A stretch of DNA of 64,000 bases. It comes from Pseudacidovorax sp. RU35E. Lineage in GTDB: Bacteria > Pseudomonadota > Gammaproteobacteria > Burkholderiales > Burkholderiaceae_C. Within the stretch, counting starts at the first letter, position 1. Every line of letters starts with the position of its first letter. The notes under the pieces were generated by a model. That model saw only the letters and a list, made by a program, of their open reading frames with translations, had not been told where the DNA came from and searched no databases. This document shows, one piece after another, positions 54,025 to 61,645 of this stretch. A program made the translations under genes and the position numbers. The stretch spans positions 344,713 through 408,712 of the forward strand of contig NZ_FTMY01000005.1 of NCBI RefSeq assembly GCF_900156165.1, written 5' to 3'.

Positions 54025-54423
54025 ATGCGTCACGGCCTCGGTCTTCGCAAACTCAACCGCACCAGCTCGCACCGCCTCGCGATGCTGCGCAACATGTCCA
54101 ACTCGCTGATCGAGCACGAGGCCATCAAGACGACCGTGCCCAAGGCCAAGGAATTGCGCCGCGTCGTCGAGCCGCTCATCACGCTGGCGAAGAACCCCAC
54201 CGTTGCCAACAAGCGCCTGGCGTTCGACCGCCTGCGCAACCGCGACAACGTGGTCAAGCTCTTCAACGAACTGGGCCCTCGCTACCAGGCTCGCCCGGGC
54301 GGCTACACGCGCATTCTGAAGATGGGCTTCCGTGTTGGCGACAACGCGCCCATGGCGCTGGTCGAACTCGTCGATCGTCCGGAAATTTCTGGCGAACAAG
54401 ACGTGCAAACTTCGCAAGACTGA
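54025..54423 (+). CDS. rplQ: 50S ribosomal protein L17
   Basis: A 132-residue L17 ([60 protein letters not shown]). It is the last gene of the alpha operon. Confidence 0.97.
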   Translation: MRHGLGLRKLNRTSSHRLAMLRNMSNSLIEHEAIKTTVPKAKELRRVVEPLITLAKNPTVANKRLAFDRLRNRDNVVKLFNELGPRYQARPGGYTRILKMGFRVGDNAPMALVELVDRPEISGEQDVQTSQD

Positions 54424-54431
54424 CATATAAT
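54403..54431 (+). promoter_or_regulatory. Candidate promoter for the initiator tRNA
   Basis: A perfect TATAAT (54426-54431) starts just after the rplQ stop and 12 nt before the tRNA. The matching -35 position (54403-54408, GTGCAA) is poor. Transcription from this site would start within a few bases of the mature tRNA 5' end. Confidence 0.5.
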
Positions 54432-54442
54432 CAATGCTTCGA

Positions 54443-54519
<77 letters not shown>

Positions 54520-54524
54520 AATTC

Positions 54525-54553
54525 AAGGGCCCTCTTTTGAGGGCCCTTTTTTT
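54525..54553 (+). terminator. Intrinsic terminator after the alpha operon and tRNA
   Basis: AAGGGCCCTC-TTTT-GAGGGCCCTT is a ten-pair perfect stem running into seven T residues. Confidence 0.95.
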
Positions 54554-54628
54554 ATTGCTGTTTGGTTCGCGCGATGCCGCACGGATGGCGTCTGCACAAT
54601 CTGGCAACTTTCTGCACAATGGCTCGCC

Positions 54629-55897
54629 ATGCAGAGCCTGGTTCAGAAGATCGAGTCGCAACTCGTTTCGCTCCCGATTCCTGTATCACTTCGGTTGCCG
54701 GACGGCCATCGCATCGACACGCCTGGCGCGAAGGTGCGACTCGGGTTCTCGAACTGGAGTGGCTTGGCCAAGCTGGCGGCGCGGCAGATTGGCAGCGTTG
54801 GCGAGGACTATGTCGAAGGGCGCGTCGAGATCGAAGGCTCGATGCGTGACCTCATGGCGGCCGCTGTGGCCCTCATGCCCAGCAATCCCGTGGAAAGCGA
54901 CACCGGCTGGTGGACCCGGCTGCTGCGCACCGCCAAGTCGCGCGGGTCGCATACGCTGCGGCGCGATGCCGAGCAGATCCAGTTCCACTACGACGTCTCC
55001 GACGACTTCTACGCGCTCTGGCTCGATCCGCGCCGCGTCTATTCGTGTGCCTACTTCCGCGACGAGGCGATGTCGCTGGCGCAGGCCCAGGAAGCCAAGC
55101 TCGATCACATCTGTCGCAAGCTGCGCCTCAAGCCGGGCGATCGGTACCTGGACATCGGCTCCGGCTGGGGCGGCCTGCTGTTGTGGGCCGCCGAACATTA
55201 CGGGGTGGATGCCACAGGCATCACGCTTTCCAAGAATCAACACGCGCATGTGGAGCGCCTGATTGCGGAACGGGGGCTGCAGGATCGGGTGCGCGTTCGC
55301 CTCATGGATTACCGCGAACTGAGCGCGGAGCAGCCCTTCGACAAGATCTCGTCGGTCGGCATGTTCGAGCATGTGGGTGGCGCCAACATGGCGGTGTACT
55401 TCCAGGACGTCCACCAGCTGCTTGCGCCCGGTGGGCTGACGCTGCAGCACGGCATCACCTCGGGCCAGCTCGACTACCGGCAACTGGGCGCTGGCATGGG
55501 CGACTTCATCGAGAAGTACATCTTTCCTGGCGGGGAACTGCTGCACGTCACGACCGTGCTGCGCGAGACGGCGCAAGCGGGCCTGGAGATGGTGGACACC
55601 GAGAACTTACGCCCGCACTACGCCCGCACGCTCTGGGCTTGGTCGGATGCCCTGGAGGCACAGCTCGACAAGGCCCGCGAAGTCCTCGAGACAACCGCCG
55701 GACCGGAGCGTGGCGTACGCATCCTGCGCGCCTACCGGCTTTACCTGGCGGGCTGCGCGATGAGCTTCGAGCAAGGCTGGATCGCGCTGCACCAGATGCT
55801 CTCGGCCCGACCCGACGGCAAGATTTCGTCCCACGCCATGCGCGGGGCCCAGTCGCTATACCCTTTCTCGCGCGATTACATGTACTCGCCGCGATGA
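54629..55897 (+). CDS. cfa: Cyclopropane-fatty-acyl-phospholipid synthase
   Basis: It methylenates unsaturated acyl chains of membrane phospholipids using S-adenosylmethionine. The 422-residue chain has an N-terminal lipid-binding domain, the junction YDVSDDFYALWLDPRRVYSC, the SAM-binding YLDIGSGWGGLLLWAAEHYG near residue 171, GMFEHVGGANMAVYF, and the catalytic cysteine region RLYLAGCAMSFEQGWI. It could be co-transcribed with the DUF1840 gene. Confidence 0.93.
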   Translation: MQSLVQKIESQLVSLPIPVSLRLPDGHRIDTPGAKVRLGFSNWSGLAKLAARQIGSVGEDYVEGRVEIEGSMRDLMAAAVALMPSNPVESDTGWWTRLLRTAKSRGSHTLRRDAEQIQFHYDVSDDFYALWLDPRRVYSCAYFRDEAMSLAQAQEAKLDHICRKLRLKPGDRYLDIGSGWGGLLLWAAEHYGVDATGITLSKNQHAHVERLIAERGLQDRVRVRLMDYRELSAEQPFDKISSVGMFEHVGGANMAVYFQDVHQLLAPGGLTLQHGITSGQLDYRQLGAGMGDFIEKYIFPGGELLHVTTVLRETAQAGLEMVDTENLRPHYARTLWAWSDALEAQLDKAREVLETTAGPERGVRILRAYRLYLAGCAMSFEQGWIALHQMLSARPDGKISSHAMRGAQSLYPFSRDYMYSPR

Positions 55898-55978
55898 GAC
55901 GCTTGCCACCGGGCGCGCGGGAACCGCGGCCCCAGGCGCAGGTCACAACAACAAACAAGTGCGAAAAGGAGTAGCCGC

Positions 55979-56308
55979 ATGCTGTACCGCTTCAAATCCC
56001 AGGCTTCGGCCGACGTGGTGATGCTCGAGCCGAGCGCCCGCCATCTTCTGGAGATCATTGGCAAGCGCCCCGGTGCGCCGGGGGTGATCACGGTGGACCA
56101 GATGCCTGCCGCGATCTCTGCGCTGGAGGCCGCGGTCGCCAGTGAGGCAAAGATGGCCAACCATGGCAATCATGATGCCCATGCCGTGGAGGACCATGAT
56201 GCGCGGGCCGAACAGGAGCACGTGTCGCTGCATCAGCGTGTCACGCCGCTGCTGCACATGCTCAAGGAGTCGCACGGCGAGGGCAAGGACATCGTCTGGG
56301 GCACCTGA
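55979..56308 (+). CDS. DUF1840-family protein
   Basis: A 109-residue soluble protein opening MLYRFKSQASADVVMLEPSA with a His/Asp/Glu-rich middle (NHGNHDAHAVEDHDARAEQE) and the ending HMLKESHGEGKDIVWGT. This is the DUF1840 pattern, found in beta-proteobacteria and of unknown function. The His-rich middle might bind metal. A strong terminator follows. Confidence 0.83.
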   Translation: MLYRFKSQASADVVMLEPSARHLLEIIGKRPGAPGVITVDQMPAAISALEAAVASEAKMANHGNHDAHAVEDHDARAEQEHVSLHQRVTPLLHMLKESHGEGKDIVWGT

Positions 56309-56337
56309 GCGTCGCCCGACTGCCGCCGACAGTGAGC

Positions 56338-56366
56338 AGGCCGCATGCAGCGCATGCGGCCTTTTT
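56338..56366. terminator. Intrinsic terminator between convergent genes
   Basis: AGGCCGCATGC-AGC-GCATGCGGCCT is a perfect hairpin followed by TTTT, between the DUF1840 gene and the convergent Bug receptor gene. Confidence 0.88.
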
Positions 56367-56370
56367 CATT

Positions 56371-57381
56371 TCAGTCGACCTTGGCGCCCGAGGCCTTCAC
56401 CACCTGGGCCCATTTCACATGCTCGCGCTCGATGTGCTGCGCGAAGGCCGCCGGCGTATTGCCGCCCGGAATGGCGCCCTGCGCGAGCATCTTCTCCTTG
56501 ACGGCGGCCGTGGTCAGCGATTTGGCCACCTCCTGCTGGATGCGCTGGACGATGTCCGCTGGGGTGCCGGCGGGCGCGAGCAGCCCGAACCAGGAGCTGG
56601 CTTCGAAGCCTTTGAGAGTCGGTCCGCCCGCTTCCTCGACAGTCGGGACATCGGGCAGGGCGGCAGACCGTTGGCTGCTGGTCACGGCCAGGGCCTTCAG
56701 CTTGCCGGCCTTGATCTGCTGCATGGAGGAGGGGAGGTTGTCGAACATCACGTCCGCATTGCCCGCCACCATGTCCAGCAGGGCAGGCCCCGAGCCCTTG
56801 TACGGGATGTGGGTCATGAAGGTGCCGGTCATGCTCTTGAACAGCTCGCCCGCCAGATGGATCGAGGTGCCGCTGCCGCTGGAGGCCATGTTGAGCTGCC
56901 CAGGGTGCGAACGCGCGTAGCGGATGAAGTCCTGCACGTTCTGGATGCCGTACTGCCTGGCCTTGTCGGCGTTCATCTCCATGACGTTGGGCACCGAGGC
57001 CACCAGCGTGATGGGCACGAAGTCCTTGATGGGGTCGTAGGGCAACTTGGGATACAGCGCCCGGTTGATGCCGTGCGTGCCGACGGTGCCCATCAGCAGC
57101 GTGTAGCCGTCTGGTGCGGAGCGCGCCACGATCTCGGCGCCCACATTGCCGCCGGCGCCGGCACGGTTGTCCACGATGAATTGCTGACCGAAGGCCTTGG
57201 AGAGCTCTGGGGCCACGGCCCGTGCCAGGATGTCCGTGGTGCCACCGGGCGCGAAGGGCACGACGATACGCACGGTCTTCGTCGGCCAAGTCTCCTGCGC
57301 CTGGGCGATGGCGCCGGTGCTGAGCAGCAGGGCGGTCAGTGAGGCCGCGAGAACTGTGCGGCGGCGCTGAAAGGGATGCAT
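56371..57381 (-). CDS. Bug-family (tripartite tricarboxylate) periplasmic solute receptor
   Basis: A 336-residue Bug receptor with signal peptide [20 protein letters not shown] ending near AIAQA. The fold follows: [60 protein letters not shown] and [20 protein letters not shown]. The ATG at 57381 opens the signal peptide and is preferred over the longer frame; AGGAGA lies upstream. It is a lone receptor with no transporter partner nearby, so the ligand is unknown. Confidence 0.9.
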   Translation of the reverse strand: MHPFQRRRTVLAASLTALLLSTGAIAQAQETWPTKTVRIVVPFAPGGTTDILARAVAPELSKAFGQQFIVDNRAGAGGNVGAEIVARSAPDGYTLLMGTVGTHGINRALYPKLPYDPIKDFVPITLVASVPNVMEMNADKARQYGIQNVQDFIRYARSHPGQLNMASSGSGTSIHLAGELFKSMTGTFMTHIPYKGSGPALLDMVAGNADVMFDNLPSSMQQIKAGKLKALAVTSSQRSAALPDVPTVEEAGGPTLKGFEASSWFGLLAPAGTPADIVQRIQQEVAKSLTTAAVKEKMLAQGAIPGGNTPAAFAQHIEREHVKWAQVVKASGAKVD

Positions 57382-57653
57382 GGGGGAATGTCTCCTGAGA
57401 GGGAAGAGGCCTGGTGGTGCCTGTGTCAATGGTGGTCTGGTGCGGCCTCGTGATCGGTCGCCAGCCAGGCGGGCGGCAAGGGTTCCGTTTTACCCGGGCG
57501 GCGAAGGGCTTCAAGGCGTGAAAACCCCTCTCGCTGGCTGATTGAATGGGTCGTTCGAACGGCGAAGTCGGCACAATGCCGCCCTTGCGCCGCCGTCCTC
57601 ATTTGGACGCCGTTCCCGCCGCCCCTGCGACCTCGTCGCCCATCCCGCTCTCG

Positions 57654-58091
57654 ATGATTCCCGCGTTTCGCCTCCGTGCTCTTGCCGCCTTGGTTCCGAT
57701 CACCGTCTTCTGCGCGATGACCGCGGGCTGCATGGACGGCTACCCGACCGAAGACGTCATGGCACTCGATGCGATGGGGCCGGCAGAGCACGTTCGGGCC
57801 CTCAACCGCCGGCTGGGCGAAGGCGGGGGCGCACCGTCGCGGGTGGCCGTCGGCGCTGACTGCCGGCTGCAATGGGAAGGTGCTGCGCAACCGGCATCGT
57901 TGGCGCTGCAGCAGATCTCGGTGCGTTTCGACACCGATCCCGATACGGGCCGCTATCTTGTGCTGGTGGCCGAGCAGGCCGGTCAACCCCCGCGTACCTC
58001 GTTCGAGGTCAGGGACTGGGTGGCGGCCGTTGCCTTCCGCTCCCATCTCCAGCAACTGCAGCGCCTGTGCATGGCAGAGGCCGACGCCTGA
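57654..58091 (+). CDS. Putative lipoprotein of unknown function
   Basis: A 145-residue protein with a lipoprotein signal (FRLRALAALVPITVFCAMTAGC; lipid-modified Cys at residue 26). The mature part reads DGYPTEDVMALDAMGPAEHV with a conserved-looking CRLQWE and a C-terminal CMAEADA, so two cysteines could form a disulfide. I do not recognise the family. The start at 57654 is chosen because it opens the signal peptide; a longer frame begins at 57546. The 272-nt gap before it shows only the receptor's ribosome site and no other gene. Confidence 0.6.
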   Translation: MIPAFRLRALAALVPITVFCAMTAGCMDGYPTEDVMALDAMGPAEHVRALNRRLGEGGGAPSRVAVGADCRLQWEGAAQPASLALQQISVRFDTDPDTGRYLVLVAEQAGQPPRTSFEVRDWVAAVAFRSHLQQLQRLCMAEADA

Positions 58092-58110
58092 GCGCCCTGC
58101 GCTTGCGGGC

Positions 58111-59103
58111 TCAGCCCAGCAGCCGGAAGGCGGCCTCCTCGATCGCTTCCGCGCCTACCCGCGACTGGGCTTCCAGCACCGGCGCATAGCCCACCGGGAT
58201 GCGGGGGGCGCCCAGCCGGGCGATGCGACACCCGGTCGCCTCTGCCGCCGTCGCGGCGATCTCGGCTCCGAAGCCAGCCGCCTGCACGGCCTCGTGCACC
58301 ACCAGCAGCCGGCCGGTGCGGCCGCAACTGTCCAGCACCGTCTCGCGGTCCCAGGGCCAGAGCGTGCGCAGGTCGATCAGGTCGACCGCGATGCCCTGTG
58401 CAGCGAGGCGCGCGCATGCGGCTTCGCACACCTGGACCTGCCGGCTCCAACTCACCATCGTGAGGGCGTCGCCGTGGCGCCGGTGTGCGGCCCGCCCCAG
58501 CGGCACGTCCAGTCGTGCATCGACCGGGCCCCGCTGGCCCCACAGTGTCTTGTGCTCGATGTAGACCACCGGGTCGCCGCAGTCCAGGGCCGCGCGCAGC
58601 AGGGCATGGTTGTCCTGAGGCGTGGAAGGGCAGACCACGACCACGCCGGGCAAATGGGCGAACCAGGCCTCCAGCGACTGCGAATGCTGCGCGGCCGAGG
58701 CATCCCAGATGCCGCCGGGCATGCGCGCCACCAGCGGCACGCGGCCCTGGCCACCGAACATGAAGCGGTTCTTGGCGGCCTGGTTGACCAGTTCGTCCAT
58801 GCCGCAGAGCGCGAAGTCGACCACGCGCATCTCGACCACCGGCTTGAGGCCCGCCAGGGCCATGCCGACACCCGCGCCCATGATGGCAGCCTCGCTGATG
58901 GGCGTGTCGATGACCCGCTGCGGCCCGAAGCGCTGCTGCAGGCCCTGGTACTGGCCGAAGATGCCGCCCCGGCCCACGTCTTCGCCGAGCACCACCACCC
59001 GTGCGTCGTCGGCCATGGCCTGGCCCAGAGCGTGCGAAGCGGCCTGGGCATAGCTCCAGTCCTGCATCTCGTGCGCCGTCGGATCGTCCGTCGTCATCGC
59101 CAT
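58111..59103 (-). CDS. 2-oxo-acid (acetoin/pyruvate-type) dehydrogenase E1 component, beta subunit
   Basis: A 330-residue transketolase-like subunit (VVVLGEDVGRGGIFGQYQGL, VIDTPISEAAIMGAGVGMAL, KPVVEMRVVDFALCGMDELV, VYIEHKTLWGQ). It forms the thiamine-diphosphate heterotetramer with the alpha subunit, whose gene overlaps it by ten bases. The pair resembles acetoin dehydrogenase AcoAB as much as pyruvate or branched-chain enzymes. No E2 or E3 gene is in the window downstream, where the lipoprotein gene converges. Confidence 0.87.
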   Translation of the reverse strand: MAMTTDDPTAHEMQDWSYAQAASHALGQAMADDARVVVLGEDVGRGGIFGQYQGLQQRFGPQRVIDTPISEAAIMGAGVGMALAGLKPVVEMRVVDFALCGMDELVNQAAKNRFMFGGQGRVPLVARMPGGIWDASAAQHSQSLEAWFAHLPGVVVVCPSTPQDNHALLRAALDCGDPVVYIEHKTLWGQRGPVDARLDVPLGRAAHRRHGDALTMVSWSRQVQVCEAACARLAAQGIAVDLIDLRTLWPWDRETVLDSCGRTGRLLVVHEAVQAAGFGAEIAATAAEATGCRIARLGAPRIPVGYAPVLEAQSRVGAEAIEEAAFRLLG

Positions 59104-60134
59104 TGGCCAGCTCCCGTGGTCTGCACATCGGTGAAGGCGGCCGAGGCTTCAGGCCAGGGGGCCGCATCGGCGGCGTCGAGGGCCGCCTGTACCTCGTCCA
59201 GCGCTTCGCGTTCGATCTGGACGAGCCGAACTTCTTCGACACCCTCCGCATGCAGGCGGGCGCGCGCGCGGGCGATGGGGTCGGTCTCCAGCGCGGCCGC
59301 CAGTTCGGCCGGGTCACGGTACGCGGCGACGTCCACCGACACGTGACCCTTCACGCGGTACGTGAGGGCATGCAGCAGCCGGGGGCCCTGTCCGGCGCGC
59401 ACCTCGGCCACAAGCCGGCCGGCGGCCTCGTGCACGGCGAACACGTCGTTGCCGTCCACGGGGGTGGCCGGAATGCCCAGCGCCGCCGCGCGTGCCGAGG
59501 CACCGTCGCCGGCTGTCATCGGGCCACTGGCGGTGGTGGCGCTCCAGCGGTTGTCTTCGCAGACGAAGAGCACCGGCAGGCCGAACACCTGCGCCCAGTT
59601 GAGCGCTTCGAGGAAGGGCCCACGGTTGATGGCGCCGTCGCCGAAGAAGCACACGGTGATGTCGTCGCCGGCGGGACCGCCGGACTGCGTGCCGCGCAGC
59701 TTCTGCGCGTGCGCCGCGCCTACCGCGATCGGCAGGCCGGCGGCCACCACGCCGTTGGCGCCCAGCATGCCCACCGAAAAGTCGGCGATGTGCATCGAGC
59801 CGCCCTTGCCGCCGTTGAAGCCGGTGGCCTTGCCGAAGAGCTCGGCCATCATCCGCGCCAGGTCAGCGCCCTTGGCCAGCGTGTGGCCGTGGCCGCGGTG
59901 GGTGGAGGTGAGGTAGTCGCTGGTCCGCAGATGGGCGCAGACGCCGGCCGGCACGGCTTCCTGCCCGGTGGACAGGTGCAGCGGGCCGCGCACGCGGGCT
60001 GCGCCGCCTGCCTGCTGGCCATAGGCGCTCACGCCGCCCTGGCTGGCCGTCTCGGCCGCGTTCTCGAAGGCACGGATGCGCTGCATGGTTCGGTACAGCG
60101 CCAGGGCCATGGGGCCGCTGGTCGTGGATGTCAC
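59094..60134 (-). CDS. 2-oxo-acid (acetoin/pyruvate-type) dehydrogenase E1 component, alpha subunit
   Basis: A 346-residue thiamine-diphosphate-binding subunit with LSTGQEAVPAGVCAHLRTSD, THRGHGHTLAKGADLARMMA, KGGSMHIADFSVGMLGANGV and the diphosphate motif GDGAINRGPFLEALNWAQVF-GLPVLFVCEDN. The start is the GTG at 60134: GAGGAGA lies 8 nt upstream, whereas the longer frame has no ribosome site. The gene is immediately downstream of an AcoR-like regulator on the same strand, favouring an acetoin-like substrate. This is inference from context. Confidence 0.87.
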   Translation of the reverse strand: MTSTTSGPMALALYRTMQRIRAFENAAETASQGGVSAYGQQAGGAARVRGPLHLSTGQEAVPAGVCAHLRTSDYLTSTHRGHGHTLAKGADLARMMAELFGKATGFNGGKGGSMHIADFSVGMLGANGVVAAGLPIAVGAAHAQKLRGTQSGGPAGDDITVCFFGDGAINRGPFLEALNWAQVFGLPVLFVCEDNRWSATTASGPMTAGDGASARAAALGIPATPVDGNDVFAVHEAAGRLVAEVRAGQGPRLLHALTYRVKGHVSVDVAAYRDPAELAAALETDPIARARARLHAEGVEEVRLVQIEREALDEVQAALDAADAAPWPEASAAFTDVQTTGAGQWR

Positions 60135-60298
60135 GGGGTTGTCTCCTCTTGCTTCTGGCTGATCCGGCTCGGGCGGCCGGTCGGGGATGCTAGCGTGCGG
60201 GCCGCGCAGGGCGGGGACGCTGCGGCGACAGGCCAGGCCTGGCGCCACCGAGGTCATAAGCGCGCGAGGGTTTTGCGATCCGCGATCCGCTCGCGCGT

Positions 60299-61501
60299 TC
60301 AGCGCGGCGCGGGCCGCTCGCGCAGCCGCCGGTACAGCGTGCCGCGCGAGACGCCGAGCTGACGTGCTGCACGCGCGATGTTGCCGCCGTTCTCCTGCAG
60401 CGTGCGCTCGATCAGGTCCTGCTGCAGGCCGCGCAGCGTGGCGGGTGCGGGTTCAGCTTCCGGCGGAGCCGGTCGTGGCGTCGGCGGCGATGCATGGGCC
60501 GGCGCGCCAAGTGCGACGCCGTGGCGCAAGTTGAGGCCATCGCTGCCCGGCAGCCGCACCTGCACCCACACGCCCAGGCCACTCGTCAGGCGCAGTGGCT
60601 TGGCCCCTTCGCCGCCCGCAAGCTGCAACAGCCCGCGCAGGTCGCGGCCGAAGAAACGCACCGCCGACCGCGCCAGCGGATCACGCGGCAAAGGCCCGAG
60701 CAGGCGCGAGGCCGCTGTATTCAACCAGGCCACGCGGCCGTCCTGCGTCACGCCTGCCATGGCTTCCAACGGCGTGCCCAGCAGCGCGGGGCTGGCCTGG
60801 AAGCGCAGCACCAGATGCTCCGTGGACTGCCGCGCCAGCAACCGGTTCTCGATGACCGTGGCATAGAGGCCCACCATCGAGCCCGCGTCGAAGCCGAAGC
60901 GGCGCGATTCCACCGACAGGTCCAGCACGCCAGCCAGGCGTCCATCCACGCCGCGGATGGGGGCCGCGGCGCAATGCACCTGATGGAGCGTGTCGAAGTA
61001 ATGCTCGCCGCCTTCCACCGTGCTGGCCTGCCCGGTGCACAGCACGATGCCCGGCGCCGTGGTGCCCACCACCGATTCGGCCAGGTTCACGCCCAGCCGG
61101 GCCGTGCGGCCCAGCACGGGTTGCTGCGGCGCCATGGGATGGTGCGTGACATGCAGCAGCACGCCCTCGCGGTCGGTCAGGATCACCCGGCAGTCCGTGC
61201 CTGACAGCGCACCTTCCATCGCGGCGATCTCGGTACCTGCGGCATCGATCAGGGCACGGTTGCGCGACAGCGCGCCATGCAGGCGGCTGGGCGTGACTGC
61301 ATCGAAGGCGATGGTGCGACCCGGGTTCTCGTGCCGACGGCGGCAGCGCATCCAGGACTGCAGCACGTCCTCCGCCACCAGTCCCGACGGCCGGTCGCCT
61401 TCGTCGAAGAAGCGCGTGCGCGCCTGCGCGGTCCGCTCTTCCGGTGTGGTGGAGAACAGCTGGCGCAGCGTGTGTGCACCGGTGGGTGTGGCAGTCGGCA
61501 A
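60299..61501 (-). CDS. AcoR-like regulator with GAF and Fis domains but no sigma-54 AAA+ domain
   Basis: A 400-residue regulator resembling AcoR at both ends. The N terminus has the AcoR-type DVLQSWMRCRRRHENPGRTI followed by a GAF domain (about 65-205, with ARLGVNLAESVVGTTAPGIV and AAPIRGVDGRLAGVLDLSVE) and a PAS-like region (about 225-290). The C terminus is a Fis helix-turn-helix (ENGGNIARAARQLGVSRGTL). The central AAA+ module with GESGTGKE and GAFTGA is missing, so it cannot activate sigma-54 polymerase in the usual way. The start is the TTG at 61501: AAGGAGG lies 6 nt upstream and no ATG or GTG fits. It is divergent from the PQQ alcohol dehydrogenase and upstream of the E1 genes. Confidence 0.85.
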   Translation of the reverse strand: MPTATPTGAHTLRQLFSTTPEERTAQARTRFFDEGDRPSGLVAEDVLQSWMRCRRRHENPGRTIAFDAVTPSRLHGALSRNRALIDAAGTEIAAMEGALSGTDCRVILTDREGVLLHVTHHPMAPQQPVLGRTARLGVNLAESVVGTTAPGIVLCTGQASTVEGGEHYFDTLHQVHCAAAPIRGVDGRLAGVLDLSVESRRFGFDAGSMVGLYATVIENRLLARQSTEHLVLRFQASPALLGTPLEAMAGVTQDGRVAWLNTAASRLLGPLPRDPLARSAVRFFGRDLRGLLQLAGGEGAKPLRLTSGLGVWVQVRLPGSDGLNLRHGVALGAPAHASPPTPRPAPPEAEPAPATLRGLQQDLIERTLQENGGNIARAARQLGVSRGTLYRRLRERPAPR

Positions 61502-61530
61502 GCGGAACCTCCTTCGGCTGCGGCCGACTG

Positions 61531-61547
61531 TGTTCCGCAATGGAACA
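61531..61547. promoter_or_regulatory. Palindromic operator TGTTCC-N5-GGAACA
   Basis: A perfect 6-5-6 inverted repeat, TGTTCCGCAATGGAACA, lies in the 144-nt region between the divergent regulator and alcohol-dehydrogenase genes. No -24/-12 sigma-54 promoter is visible beside it. It is the best candidate binding site for the Fis domain of the regulator. Confidence 0.6.
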
Positions 61548-61645
61548 GGCCCGCACCCGGGAATTCCCGAGGGTGAAAGCGCCCCCCGCGCGGCGGCATC
61601 CTCGGACGCGTTGGCTTCAACCAAGAACCGAGAAGGAGACACACG

